From: Lysobacterales bacterium
GTDB lineage: Bacteria; Pseudomonadota; Gammaproteobacteria; Xanthomonadales; Ahniellaceae
Direction: 5' to 3'
Length of the DNA stretch: 64,000 bases
Assembly: GCA_016721845.1 (NCBI GenBank)
Contig: JADKHK010000005.1
Span: 62,001-126,000, forward strand
The notes below the pieces were generated by a model. That model saw only the letters and a program-made list of their open reading frames with translations. It was not told the origin of the DNA and did no database searches. Below, in pieces: positions 46,092 to 56,225 of this stretch. The position numbers and the translations under genes are program-made. Within the stretch, counting starts at the first letter, position 1. Each line of letters starts with the position of its first letter.

Positions 46092-46467
46092 GCTTCAGCC
46101 TCAGCAGCAATGCAGCGGCCAGTGCAAATCCGGCCTCGGTGCTGGCCGCAAAACGCAGGAAGAACGAGTCGCTGCCGTCGATGCCCATGCCGACGACGCG
46201 GGTGAGGCCAATCGCGCCGTAGCAGCACAAGGTCAGCCAAAGGCCGTCGCGCCAGCGCGATGGACGCGTCGCGCAGAACAGGATCAAGCCGCCCAGCGCC
46301 ACCTCGACGCCACCGTAGAACGCACGCAGTTCGGTGGCCGCGATGGCGCCTTCGGTGGCGACGCCGGCCAGCGCCAGGGTCTCGCGCGGCGCGATCAGGA
46401 AGGCGATGCCGAACCCCAGAAAGGACAGGCCGGACAGCCCCAACAACAGCGGTACCAGAATGCGCAT
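46081..46467 (-). CDS. DUF4345-family small membrane protein
   Basis: A 128-residue protein with four hydrophobic helices (residues 4-26, 43-64, 75-96, 104-123) of the DUF4345 type; no function is assigned to the family. Its last codons lie inside the terminator hairpin of the convergent adaptor gene. Confidence 0.8.
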   Translation of the reverse strand: MRILVPLLLGLSGLSFLGFGIAFLIAPRETLALAGVATEGAIAATELRAFYGGVEVALGGLILFCATRPSRWRDGLWLTLCCYGAIGLTRVVGMGIDGSDSFFLRFAASTEAGFALAAALLLRLKQKA

Positions 46468-46544
46468 GATTCACCTCGTGCCCGGAGCTTAGGGCCGCAG
46501 CGGTGAAATGCGCGCATGCGCAGCCCTGCGCCTACAATGCCGCC

Positions 46545-47624
46545 ATGACCGACGCCGAACACCTGTCTGCCCTGCGCCGCATCGGCTGGCGCGACGAGCA
46601 CCTGCCTGCAGCGCCTTTCGTCGATGCCAAATTGGCACGGGTGATCGTGCAGCATCGCAACGCCTTCGAAACGCATGATGGCCGCGAGGTGCTGTGGGCG
46701 CGTACCAAGTCTTCGGCACGGCGCAAGGATGTGGAAGATGCGGTGCGGCCCTCGGTCGGCGACTGGGTGTGGATGAGCGCGGCCATCAACGACGAGTGGC
46801 AGATCGAATCACTGTTGCCGCGACACCGCCAGTTGCGCCGCCTCGCCGCCGGCGAGTCCGGGCGCGAACAGATCATCGCCGCGAACATCGACACCGTGCT
46901 GATCGTCTGCGGCCTGGATGGCGACTTCAATCCGAAACGCATCGAGCGCTACCTCGCCATCGTCGGCGAGTCCGGGGCCACGCCGGTAATCGTGTTGACG
47001 AAGGCCGATCGCGCCGACGATGCGCAGGCCTGCCACGACGAATTGCGCAGGCTCGCCGGAGACAGCGGGCACGTCTTCACGCTGAATGCCAAGGACCGCG
47101 AGCAAGTCGCCGTGCTGTCGCCCTGGCTCGGGCTGGGCGCCACTGCGGTGCTGGTCGGATCCAGCGGCGCCGGCAAGTCGACCCTGACCAACAGCCTGCT
47201 CGGGGTCGAGAAGATGCGCACGAACACCGTGCGCGAAAACGATTCGCGTGGTCGCCACACCACGACCTTTCGCGCCCTGATCCAGTTGCCCGGTGGCGGT
47301 TGCATCATCGATACGCCGGGCATGCGCGAGATCAAGCTCACTGGCGAGGAGCCGGTCGAAGAAACCAGTTTCACCGACATCGAAGACCTGCTCGGACAGT
47401 GTCGCTTCCGCGATTGCGCGCACGGCAAGGAGCCGGGCTGCGCGGTGCGCGCGGCGATCGCCGACGGACGCATCCAGGAACGCCGCTACGAGGGCTATCT
47501 GAAATTGCTGCAGGAACGCGATGCCGCGAAATTGCGTGCCGCCGAGCATGAGAAGCGCGCCGCCGACCGGGTCCAGAACAAGGCGCTCGGCGCGCGGCTG
47601 ATCGACAAGTACGGGAAGCGCTGA
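46545..47624 (+). CDS. rsgA: Ribosome small-subunit GTPase A
   Basis: A 359-residue circularly permuted GTPase that assists 30S maturation. OB-fold N-terminus, then G4 (LTKAD), G1 (GSSGAGKST), G3 (DTPGMREI) in the permuted order, and the zinc knuckle CRFRDCAHGKEPGC. ATG 46545 is chosen because residues upstream in frame would give an unusual extension. Starts about 77 bases after the divergent DUF4345 gene. Confidence 0.94.
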   Translation: MTDAEHLSALRRIGWRDEHLPAAPFVDAKLARVIVQHRNAFETHDGREVLWARTKSSARRKDVEDAVRPSVGDWVWMSAAINDEWQIESLLPRHRQLRRLAAGESGREQIIAANIDTVLIVCGLDGDFNPKRIERYLAIVGESGATPVIVLTKADRADDAQACHDELRRLAGDSGHVFTLNAKDREQVAVLSPWLGLGATAVLVGSSGAGKSTLTNSLLGVEKMRTNTVRENDSRGRHTTTFRALIQLPGGGCIIDTPGMREIKLTGEEPVEETSFTDIEDLLGQCRFRDCAHGKEPGCAVRAAIADGRIQERRYEGYLKLLQERDAAKLRAAEHEKRAADRVQNKALGARLIDKYGKR

Positions 47625-47625
47625 C

Positions 47626-48891
47626 ATGCAGGACCCCGCCGATCTCGCCTATTTCGCGGCGCTCGATCGGCGGCTGGTGGTGGCGGTGCGTGGCATCCGC
47701 CTGCTCGATGCAATCAGTTGGCCGGCGTCGGTCCAGCGCAAGTTCCTGGAGCGCTGGCGCAACGGTCGACTGGACCTGCCGAAGATCGAATACGAGCAGT
47801 TCGACTACAGCGCGGTGCGCGAGGAACTCGACGCGATCCAGCACGAGGCGCATGCCACGTCGGATCATCCGATCGGCGGCTATGTGCGCCGCACCGCGGA
47901 GTCGTGGGAGATCGCGACACGCTTGCTGGAATCGATCGGCACGCGCGACGTCAGCGTGCATTCGGCCGCGCTGTTCGGCAAGCCCGGCGACTTCCTGCCC
48001 GGATCCGATTATCACAACATCGATGCCGCCGAACATTTCATCGCGCTCGCCGATGAATTGTCGAAGGAGTTGGCGACCCAGGAATCCGACTACGTGATTT
48101 CGGCCACGACGATGCAGGAAGAACTGCAGGCGCGGCTGGACGCGTTCTTCGAACACCACAAGGTGCGCGTCGAGATCGATCCGAGGCTCACTGCGAAGGC
48201 GGCGGCCGGCACCACCCGCATTCGTCTTCGCGCCGACACCGGGTTCACCGAATACGATCGCCACCAGTTGCTCGAGCATGAAGCCTTCGTGCACTCGCTG
48301 ACGGCACTGAATGGCCGTGCGCAACCGCATCTGGCGTCGATGGCGCGCAATTCGCCGCGTATCACCGCCACGCAGGAAGGTCTCGCGACCTTCGCCGAGC
48401 TGATCACCGGGGCGATCGACATCCAGCGCATGAAGCGCATCTCGCTGCGCATCCTCGCCATCGAGAAGGCGCAGAACGGTGCCGACTTCATCGACGTGTT
48501 CCGTTTCTTTCTGGACTCCGGCCAGAACGACAACGACAGCTTCGCCTCGGCCGCGCGCATCTTCCGCGGCGTGCCGGTCGAGGGCGGCGCCGCCTTCACC
48601 AAGGACACGGTCTACCTGCACGGGCTGCTCTCGGTGCACACGTTCTTCCGTTGGGCACTCAAGAACCAGAAGCTGAAACTCTGTCGCTACCTGTTTGCCG
48701 GCAAGATGACCCTGCACGATGTCATCGCCCTCGAACCCTGGTTCGACAGCGGCTACATCGCCGCGCCGATCTACCTGCCGCCCTGGGTGCAGAAAGCCAA
48801 CGGACTCGCCGGCATGCTCGCGTTCTCGCTGTTCGCCAACAAGATCCGCCTCGACCGCGTCGAGGCTTTCGACCTCACGCTGGGCGTTTGA
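47626..48891 (+). CDS. QEGLA-motif protein (DUF1704/flavohemoglobin-expression modulating)
   Basis: A 421-residue protein with the TQEGLATFAE motif and HEAFVHSLTALNG typical of DUF1704 proteins; this region resembles an atypical zinc-peptidase core (H-E-x3-H followed by E). The family is annotated by motif only; actual activity is not known. One base separates it from rsgA, and its last 17 bases overlap the convergent GGDEF-EAL gene. Confidence 0.85.
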   Translation: MQDPADLAYFAALDRRLVVAVRGIRLLDAISWPASVQRKFLERWRNGRLDLPKIEYEQFDYSAVREELDAIQHEAHATSDHPIGGYVRRTAESWEIATRLLESIGTRDVSVHSAALFGKPGDFLPGSDYHNIDAAEHFIALADELSKELATQESDYVISATTMQEELQARLDAFFEHHKVRVEIDPRLTAKAAAGTTRIRLRADTGFTEYDRHQLLEHEAFVHSLTALNGRAQPHLASMARNSPRITATQEGLATFAELITGAIDIQRMKRISLRILAIEKAQNGADFIDVFRFFLDSGQNDNDSFASAARIFRGVPVEGGAAFTKDTVYLHGLLSVHTFFRWALKNQKLKLCRYLFAGKMTLHDVIALEPWFDSGYIAAPIYLPPWVQKANGLAGMLAFSLFANKIRLDRVEAFDLTLGV

Positions 48892-51880
48892 CGGCGACGA
48901 TGTCGGCGGCGGGGCGGGGGTGGGCGAACAGGAAGCCCTGGCCGTAGCGGCAGCCGAGTTCGAGCAGGGCCTCGCGCTGGGCGCTGGTCTCGATGCCTTC
49001 GGCGACGACTTCGATGTTGAGCGAGCGGGCGAGCGCGAGGATGGCGCGCACGATCGCGGTGTTGCCGCGCGGCAGGCCGGGCCTGAGGTCGGAGACGAAG
49101 CTGCGGTCGATCTTGAGCGCGTGGATCGGGAACTGGTGCAAATAGGACAGCGAGGAATAGCCGGTGCCGAAGTCGTCGAGCGAGGCGAGGATGCCCTGTT
49201 GGCGCAACTGCACCAGCGACTCGCGAATGTCGAGCGGGTTCTCGAGCAGGGCGCCTTCGGTGATTTCGATCCGCAGGCGGTGTGGGGGCACGCCGTAGGC
49301 GATGGTGCGATCGAGGATGCGACGCAGGAAATCGGAGGATCGGAAATGTCGCGGCGATACGTTGATCGCGACGTACTGCTCGCCGACGGCCAATCCCTGG
49401 ATCTTCGAGCAGACCTGGTCGAACATCTGCCAGTCGATCTGTTCCGAGCAGGCCGTGTCGTCCGCCACTTCGAGGAAGTCGCCGGGCAGCAGCAGGCCAC
49501 GTTCCGGATGGTGCCAGCGCAGCAGTGCCTCGTAGCCGACCACGCTTTCGTCGATCAGGTCGACGATGGCGTGGAAATGCGGTTCGAACTCGTTGCGGGC
49601 CAGCGCGCGCCGAAGATCCCCTTCGAGGTCGAGCACGCGCAGCGCTTCCTGATGCAGCCGTTCGTCGAACTGCTCGACACGATGCCGGCCGGCGGCCTTG
49701 GCGCGATACATCGCGACGTCGGCGTCGCGCAGCAATTCTTCAGCGCGGGTGTAACGGGCGTCGGCCAGGGCGATGCCGATGCTGGCCGACGTGAACAACT
49801 CCTTGCTGGCGACCCGCACCGGTTCCTGCAGCACGCCGATCAGGCGGCGCGCGGCGGCGACCACGTTCTCCGGATCATCGACATCGGCGATCAGGATCGC
49901 GAACTCGTCACCGCCGAGCCGCGCCACGGTGTCGTCGGCGCGCAGGGTCCCGCTGATGCGCGAGCTGACTTCCTTGAGCAGTTCGTCGCCGACCAGATGA
50001 CCGACGCTGTCGTTGATGATCTTGAAGCGGTCGAGGTCGAGGAACAGCACCGCGAACAGCCGCGCCGGATCGCGCCGGAAGCGCGCCAGCGCGTGTCCGA
50101 GGCGATCCAGCAGCAGCGCGCGATTCGGCAGGCCGGTGAGCGCATCGTGCAGGGCTTCGTGCTTCAACCGCAACTCGATCTGCTGGCGCACCTTGATCTG
50201 GTCGCGCAATTCGCGGTTCGTGTCCGCGAGTTCGCGGGTGCGCTCGTCGACCCGGCGCTCGAGATCGGCATAGGCGCGACGCAGGGAATCCTGTGCATGC
50301 TTGCGCTCCAGCGCCAGTGCGACGTGGTTCGAGACGAAGCTCAGGATCTCCTCGTCGCGAGCGCTGTAGATCACGTCCTGCTGGTAACTCTGCACCACCA
50401 TCACGCCGAGCATCCCGGACTCGCCGCGCAAGGGCACGCCCAACCAGCATGCAGCGGGCGTGCCGACTGAAACGACTTCGCCGGTATCGTTCAAGCGGCG
50501 AATCTGTTCGTGCGTCGCCAACAGCGAATGTCCGGCGCGCATCACGAAATCAGTCAAGGTCTTGCCGCGCTTGCGCGGTTCGAAGCGCGCAAGCGGGTCG
50601 CGCTCGTCGACGGCGTAGGGAAACCAGAACGTCTCGTCGCTGCCGAGCAGGGCGACGAAGAAGTTCTTGGCATAGAGCAGCTCGCCGACGATGCGGTGCG
50701 CCTCGCGGTAGAACGCATCCATGGTCTCGGCGCCGGTCGCGGCTTCGGCAATGGCGCGATAGGCCGCCTGCAGGCGTTCGCCGCGCTCGCGCTCGATGAT
50801 CTGCTCGCGCAGTTCGCGCGTGCGCACGTCGACGCGATTCTCCAGCTCCTCGTGCGCCTGCTTGCGCACCAGTGCCGTGAGGATGTGCTGGGCGACGTAG
50901 CTGAGCAGGGCCCGGTCCTCCTCGCTGTAGCGCATGCTGTCGTCGTAGGTCTGCACGACGATGCCACCACGCACGTCGCTGCCGGCCAGCATCGGCACGC
51001 CGAGCCAGTCGACACTGTCCGGACCGAAGCTCTCGTCGCCGGCGACGCCGAGCTCCGCCCGCAGCTGCTGCGACGGCCCCATCACCGGACGGCCATGGCG
51101 CAACATGGCCACGGTCAGGCTGTTGCGCAGATCGTCGACATCGAACTCCTTGTCCGGATCGGGCTTGTCCGAGTCATGGGAATCGACGAAATAGATGAAG
51201 CGGACCCGTCCACGCGCATGGTCGTGCTGCACGATCATGAAGTTTTCGGCGTACATCAGGTCGCCGACGATGTCGTGGATGCCGGCCAGCATCTCCGGCA
51301 TTTCGAGGTCGGCCGAGGCGAGGTCGGCGATGGCATACAGCGCGCGCTGCAGGCGTTCGGCGGATTCGAGGCGGTGCAGCGAGCCGCGCAGGCGCTCGCG
51401 ATCGATCAATTCGGCGACGCGGCGCGTCAGCGGCCCGAAATAGCGCCGGAACGCATCGGTCTCGATCTCGATACCGAGCCGCACCGGATCACCGGTCAGC
51501 AGCAATTGCGCGCGCGTGAACAGGTGCGGGCCGCCGAGCGAGACCGCGATGCCGTGCTCGAATTTCTGTGCATCGAGCAGTTGGGTGACGCCGGCTTCGC
51601 CCGGACAGTGGTCGATCAGGTCGCGCAGGTAGTGCGTGTAGGTCAGCGGCGGCGAGCTGCCGCGGTGGATGTCGCTGCCGGTACCGCCACCGATGCGCCA
51701 GAGCATGCGCAATTCGCGGATGCCGAACTGTTCGCGGAAGTCGGCGTCACAGATCTGCGTCACCGCATCGAGGCGCTCGCAATCGAGCAGATTCAGCGCG
51801 AAACGCGCAAGCTGCCCGTCGCCGTCGTGTTCGATCTTCGACGCGAGCTTGTGGGCGTGCGGCTGAGGCGTCCGGGCCAT
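48875..51880 (-). CDS. GAF-GAF-GGDEF-EAL cyclic-di-GMP protein
   Basis: A 1001-residue cytosolic protein: N-terminal segment (1-190) with a sensor-like fold, two GAF domains (about 190-345 and 385-540) linked by coiled coils, GGDEF (intact GGDEF near residue 655, metal Asp in FLDLDRFK) and EAL (EALLRW near 782, DDFGTGYSS) domains. Both catalytic motifs are intact, so it may make and break cyclic di-GMP. No transmembrane segment. Its end overlaps the convergent QEGLA gene by 17 bases. Confidence 0.93.
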   Translation of the reverse strand: MARTPQPHAHKLASKIEHDGDGQLARFALNLLDCERLDAVTQICDADFREQFGIRELRMLWRIGGGTGSDIHRGSSPPLTYTHYLRDLIDHCPGEAGVTQLLDAQKFEHGIAVSLGGPHLFTRAQLLLTGDPVRLGIEIETDAFRRYFGPLTRRVAELIDRERLRGSLHRLESAERLQRALYAIADLASADLEMPEMLAGIHDIVGDLMYAENFMIVQHDHARGRVRFIYFVDSHDSDKPDPDKEFDVDDLRNSLTVAMLRHGRPVMGPSQQLRAELGVAGDESFGPDSVDWLGVPMLAGSDVRGGIVVQTYDDSMRYSEEDRALLSYVAQHILTALVRKQAHEELENRVDVRTRELREQIIERERGERLQAAYRAIAEAATGAETMDAFYREAHRIVGELLYAKNFFVALLGSDETFWFPYAVDERDPLARFEPRKRGKTLTDFVMRAGHSLLATHEQIRRLNDTGEVVSVGTPAACWLGVPLRGESGMLGVMVVQSYQQDVIYSARDEEILSFVSNHVALALERKHAQDSLRRAYADLERRVDERTRELADTNRELRDQIKVRQQIELRLKHEALHDALTGLPNRALLLDRLGHALARFRRDPARLFAVLFLDLDRFKIINDSVGHLVGDELLKEVSSRISGTLRADDTVARLGGDEFAILIADVDDPENVVAAARRLIGVLQEPVRVASKELFTSASIGIALADARYTRAEELLRDADVAMYRAKAAGRHRVEQFDERLHQEALRVLDLEGDLRRALARNEFEPHFHAIVDLIDESVVGYEALLRWHHPERGLLLPGDFLEVADDTACSEQIDWQMFDQVCSKIQGLAVGEQYVAINVSPRHFRSSDFLRRILDRTIAYGVPPHRLRIEITEGALLENPLDIRESLVQLRQQGILASLDDFGTGYSSLSYLHQFPIHALKIDRSFVSDLRPGLPRGNTAIVRAILALARSLNIEVVAEGIETSAQREALLELGCRYGQGFLFAHPRPAADIVAVKRPA

Positions 51881-51929
51881 GAGTGCAGGGAGTGTAGCAA
51901 TCCCGGTCGCCGGGGAAAGGCGTGCCGGC

Positions 51930-52739
51930 TCAGGCGAAACGGACGCGATGCAGGGTGGCTTGCTCGACGCTGCGGCCTTCGATTTGCAGCGGCGCGCTGC
52001 CGATGTGGTCGAAGGCCAGACTGTTCAGGCCGTCACGTTGCCAGGCCGTGAAGCCCTCGCGGTGCAGGGTCTCGATGCGCTCGCGGTTGCGCCGGCCGGT
52101 TTCGCTCTCGCCACCGTCGGCGGTCAGGCCGTTGTGGGGATGAGGCAAGGCGCGATAGGCCCCGTCGCGCGCTTCGGCCTTCAGGCCGTTGGCGATCATG
52201 CGCAGACGCAGGTCGTGGTCTTCGTAGCCCCAGCCCCAGTAGTCGTTGCTGAACCCGTTCAAGGTCCGGAAGTCGGCGCTGGAAATGGCGGTGACGCCGC
52301 CGATGTACAGGTGCCGCTGCTGCGAATTCGGCGAGCCGTACCAGCACAGCCGCGACGGATGCAGCGGAAACGCATAGTCGGCCCAGATCGGCAGCAGATC
52401 GACATCGTGCAGGCACAGGTAGTCAGCCGTATCGCCGATCAGGGCGAAGCCGGCATTGATCAACCGGCCGCGATTGAAGGGCAGCTCGTCGGCCTGCTCG
52501 ATGACGTGGATGTGCAACGGGATGTTGCGGTCGAGCTTGTCGATGCGGAAATAGTCGAGCAGGTTCGGAATGAACGTGCGCAAGTGCTGCGCGCGATCGC
52601 GATAGGGCACGACGACCGCAAGTCGCCGCTGCCAGTGATCGCGGGGCCGAGCGAGCGCATCCGGCGCAACCCATTGCGCTGCCAGCAGCGCATTGATCTC
52701 GCCGTGGTCGAGTGGCACCGGATGGCGGTTCGCGCTCAC
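51930..52739 (-). CDS. Beta-1,4-galactosyltransferase-like (GT7) glycosyltransferase
   Basis: A 269-residue enzyme with the animal beta4GalT signatures: VVVPYRDRAQHL (42-53), FNRGRLINAGF (88-98), DVD metal-binding (112-114) and GGVTAISSADFRTLNGFS...YWGWGYED (147-174). No leader or membrane helix, unlike the Golgi enzymes. Start GTG 52739 overlaps the aldolase stop (GTGA). Donor sugar inferred as UDP-galactose; acceptor unknown. Confidence 0.85.
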   Translation of the reverse strand: MSANRHPVPLDHGEINALLAAQWVAPDALARPRDHWQRRLAVVVPYRDRAQHLRTFIPNLLDYFRIDKLDRNIPLHIHVIEQADELPFNRGRLINAGFALIGDTADYLCLHDVDLLPIWADYAFPLHPSRLCWYGSPNSQQRHLYIGGVTAISSADFRTLNGFSNDYWGWGYEDHDLRLRMIANGLKAEARDGAYRALPHPHNGLTADGGESETGRRNRERIETLHREGFTAWQRDGLNSLAFDHIGSAPLQIEGRSVEQATLHRVRFA

Positions 52740-53767
52740 GCCAAGACCGTGCGCGCCGCGGCCAACGCTGCTTCGATATCGGCGGCGGACACGTCGAGAT
52801 GGGTGACGGCGCGCAGGGTACGGTCGTCGAAGGGGCCGATGCGCACGCCGTGCGCGGCGAGACGCTGCGAGAACTCGGCCGCATCGAAGCCGAGGCGTTC
52901 GACGTCGAGCCGGAAAAACACGATATTGGTCTCGATGCTGCGCGGATCGAGAATCACGCCAGGCAGCGCCGCCAAACCCTCCGCCAACCGTTTGGCATGG
53001 GCGTGATCGTCGACCAGGCGTTCGACATGGTGGTCGAGTGCGTACAGCGCACCGGCGGCGATGATGCCGGCCTGGCGCATCGCGCCACCCAGACGCTGCT
53101 TGATCACCCAGGCGCGCTCGATGAATTCGCGCGAACCGGCCAGGCAGGCACCGATCGGTGCCCCGAGTCCCTTGCTGAAATCGATCCAGACCGAATCGTA
53201 GGCGGCCGAATAATCGCGCGCGCTGATCCCGGTCGCGGCCGAGGCGTTCAGCAGGCGCGCGCCGTCCATGTGCGTGCGCAGACCGCGTTCGTGCGCGAGT
53301 TCGGCGACCGCATTCAACTGCGCCAGCGGCCAAATCGAACCACCGCCCAGGTTCGCGGTCTGTTCGACGCAGACCAGGGACGGCTGCGGACAATGCCGCC
53401 ACTTCGCTCGGAAACTGGCCTGAAGCTGCGCGGCGGTGAACTGGCCGCGCTCGCCATGAATCGCGTGCATCATCACGCCGGCGTTCGCGGCCGGACCGCC
53501 GGCCTCGTAGACCGCGATATGGGCCGTGCGTTCGCACAACACCTCGTCTCCGGGACGACACCAGGTGGCGATGGCGAGCTGGTTGCACATGGCGCCGCTG
53601 GGCGCGAACAGTGCCGCTTCCTTGCCGAGCAGGTTCGCCACCCGTTCACACAGGGCATTGACGGTCGGGTCTTCGAACGCCTGCTCGTCGCCGACCTCGG
53701 CATTCGCCATCGCCTGCCGCATCGCTGCGGTCGGACGGGTCTTCACATCGCTGGCCAAATCGATCAT
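52736..53767 (-). CDS. ltaE: Low-specificity L-threonine aldolase
   Basis: A 343-residue PLP fold-type I enzyme cleaving L-threonine and allo-threonine to glycine and acetaldehyde. The PLP lysine lies in WIDFSKGLGAPIG, with PTGAMCNQ-like PSGAMCNQLA and MDGARLLNA. ATG 53767 has GGAG at 8 bases upstream; a 33-residue in-frame extension is rejected. Its stop overlaps the galactosyltransferase start. Confidence 0.92.
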   Translation of the reverse strand: MIDLASDVKTRPTAAMRQAMANAEVGDEQAFEDPTVNALCERVANLLGKEAALFAPSGAMCNQLAIATWCRPGDEVLCERTAHIAVYEAGGPAANAGVMMHAIHGERGQFTAAQLQASFRAKWRHCPQPSLVCVEQTANLGGGSIWPLAQLNAVAELAHERGLRTHMDGARLLNASAATGISARDYSAAYDSVWIDFSKGLGAPIGACLAGSREFIERAWVIKQRLGGAMRQAGIIAAGALYALDHHVERLVDDHAHAKRLAEGLAALPGVILDPRSIETNIVFFRLDVERLGFDAAEFSQRLAAHGVRIGPFDDRTLRAVTHLDVSAADIEAALAAARTVLA

Positions 53768-53843
53768 GCATTCACTCCGGTGCAAGGGCCGCATCATACC
53801 TGCGTGATATTCTCCGCCGCCTTCGTTCAACAGACGCGACCCC

Positions 53844-56135
53844 ATGTCCATCTCGGAAGAACTCAAGGCCCAGGCGCTCGAATACCACCGCCAGCAGCCC
53901 TACGGAAAGATCAAGGTCGCAGCGACCAAGCCGCTGGTCACACAGAAGGATTTGTCGCTGGCCTACTCGCCCGGCGTGGCGGCGGCCTGCGAGGAAATCG
54001 TGCGCGATCCGAACGCGGTCGACGAGCTGACCGCGCGCGGCAATCTGGTGGCGGTGATCACCAACGGCACTGCGGTGCTCGGTCTCGGCGCCATCGGCCC
54101 GCTGGCCGCGAAGCCGGTGATGGAAGGCAAGGGCGTGCTGTTCCAGAAGTTCGCCGGCATCGACGTGTTCGACATCGAGATCAACGAGCGCGATCCGGAC
54201 AAGCTGGTCGACATCATCGCGTCGCTGGAACCGACCTTCGGCGGCATCAATCTCGAAGACATCAAGGCGCCGGAGTGCTTCATCGTCGAGAAGAAGCTGC
54301 GCGAGCGCGTCAAGATCCCGGTCTTCCACGACGATCAGCACGGCACGGCGATCATCGTCGGTGCGGCCATCCTGAACGCGCTGCACGTGGTCGGCAAGAA
54401 GATCGAGGACGTGAAGCTGGCCTCCACCGGCGCCGGCGCCGCCGGCATCGCCTGCCTCGACATGCTGGTCGCACTCGGCCTGCGCAAGGAAAACATCCTC
54501 GTCGTCGACCGTTGCGGCGTCGTCTACGAAGGGCGTCCCGAGGACATGGATGTCGACAAGGCGCGTTATGCGCGCGCCACCGACAAGCGCACCCTGGCGG
54601 AAATCGTCGAGGGCGCCGACATCTTCCTCGGGCTCTCCGCCGCGGGCGTGCTGAAGCCCGACATGGTCAAGACCATGGCTGATCGGCCGATCATCTTCGC
54701 GCTCGCGAATCCGACCCCCGAGATCCTGCCCGAGTTGGCCAAGGCCGCGCGCCCGGACTGCATCATCGCGACCGGGCGTTCGGACTATCCCAATCAGGTC
54801 AACAACGCGTTGTGTTTTCCGTACATCTTCCGCGGCGCGCTCGATGTCGGCGCAACCACGATCAACGAGGCGATGAAGCTTGCCTGCGTGCGCGCGATCG
54901 CGGCGCTGGCGCGGCGCGAGGCCAGCGATGTCGCGGCCGCGGCGTATGGTGGACGATCGGTGTCGTTCGGGCCGGAATACCTGATCCCGCAGCCCTTCGA
55001 TCCGCGCCTGATCGTCGAACTCGCGCCCGCGGTGGCGCAGGCGGCGATGGACTCGGGCATCGCGACGCGACCGATCACCGATTGCGCGGCCTACAAGGAA
55101 AAGCTGTCGCAGTTCGTGTTCCGCACCGGCATGCTGATGAAGCCGATCTTCGATCGCGCGCGTGGCAGCCTGCAGCGCGTGGTCTATGCCGAAGGCGAAG
55201 AGGAAACGGTGTTGCGCGCGGTGCAGACGGTGATCGACGAGCGCCTGGCCCGTCCGATCCTGATCGGTCGCCCGGCGGTGATCGAGCGCCGGATCGAGAA
55301 GCTCGGTCTGCGCATCCGGGCCGGCGTCGATTTCGACCTCACCAACATCGATGACGATCCGCGCTTCAACAGTTATTGGCAGCGCTACCACGAGCTGATG
55401 GAGCGCCGCGGGGTGAACCCGGACGCCGCCAAGGCGATCGTGCGCTCGCGCGTGACCGTGGTCGCGGCGCTGATGCTCGACCGCGGCGAAGCCGACGCGA
55501 TGATCTGCGGCATTGTCGGACGCTATCAGCGCAAGCTGCAGCACATCCTCAGCGTGATCCCGCGCGATCCGGGCGTGCAGTCGCTGGCCGCACTCACTGC
55601 GGTCGCGAACGATCGCGGCACCTTCTTCTTCCTCGACACGCATGTGCAGGCCGATCCGACCGCCGAGCAACTGGCGGAAGCGACCCTGCAGGCGGCCTAT
55701 CGACTGCGCTTGTTCGGCATTCCGCCGAAGATCGCGCTGCTCTCGCATTCGAACTTCGGCTCGCATGACAACCCGAGCGCGCTGAAGATGCGCAAGGTAC
55801 GCGAACTGGTACTGGCCAAGGCGCCGCGCCTGGAAATCGAGGGCGAGATGCACGCCGATGCGGCCTTGAACGAAGCGATCCGCGAGAAGCTGTTCCCGGG
55901 TTCGGCCTTGAAAGGGCGTGCCAACCTGTTCGTCTGCCCGAATCTCGATGCCGCGAACATCGCCTACAACATTACCCGCCAGATGACCGACGGCGTCGCC
56001 ATCGGCCCGATCCTGATGGGCGTGTCCAAGCCGGTGCACGTGCTCACCCCCGCCAGCACCGTCCGCCGCGTCGTCAACATGACCGCCCTCGCCGCGGTCG
56101 AGGCGCAGATCCGCGACAAGCTCGCTGAGAGTTGA
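53844..56135 (+). CDS. maeB: NADP-dependent malic enzyme with phosphotransacetylase-like domain
   Basis: A 763-residue MaeB: the malic enzyme part (residues 1-430; [30 protein letters not shown], catalytic lysine region and NADP site [17 protein letters not shown]) and the C-terminal PTA-like regulatory domain (430-763; [14 protein letters not shown]). Oxidatively decarboxylates malate to pyruvate, linking the TCA cycle to gluconeogenesis; the PTA-like part is regulatory (acetyl-CoA) in known members. Confidence 0.96.
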   Translation: MSISEELKAQALEYHRQQPYGKIKVAATKPLVTQKDLSLAYSPGVAAACEEIVRDPNAVDELTARGNLVAVITNGTAVLGLGAIGPLAAKPVMEGKGVLFQKFAGIDVFDIEINERDPDKLVDIIASLEPTFGGINLEDIKAPECFIVEKKLRERVKIPVFHDDQHGTAIIVGAAILNALHVVGKKIEDVKLASTGAGAAGIACLDMLVALGLRKENILVVDRCGVVYEGRPEDMDVDKARYARATDKRTLAEIVEGADIFLGLSAAGVLKPDMVKTMADRPIIFALANPTPEILPELAKAARPDCIIATGRSDYPNQVNNALCFPYIFRGALDVGATTINEAMKLACVRAIAALARREASDVAAAAYGGRSVSFGPEYLIPQPFDPRLIVELAPAVAQAAMDSGIATRPITDCAAYKEKLSQFVFRTGMLMKPIFDRARGSLQRVVYAEGEEETVLRAVQTVIDERLARPILIGRPAVIERRIEKLGLRIRAGVDFDLTNIDDDPRFNSYWQRYHELMERRGVNPDAAKAIVRSRVTVVAALMLDRGEADAMICGIVGRYQRKLQHILSVIPRDPGVQSLAALTAVANDRGTFFFLDTHVQADPTAEQLAEATLQAAYRLRLFGIPPKIALLSHSNFGSHDNPSALKMRKVRELVLAKAPRLEIEGEMHADAALNEAIREKLFPGSALKGRANLFVCPNLDAANIAYNITRQMTDGVAIGPILMGVSKPVHVLTPASTVRRVVNMTALAAVEAQIRDKLAES

Positions 56136-56225
56136 TTGCCGCAAGCCGTGCACCTGCCGTGATTGTCGCGTGTTGGAATCGGCTGCAAGGTCGTAAGCTC
56201 GGCTTTCCATGACGCGAGGTCGGCG

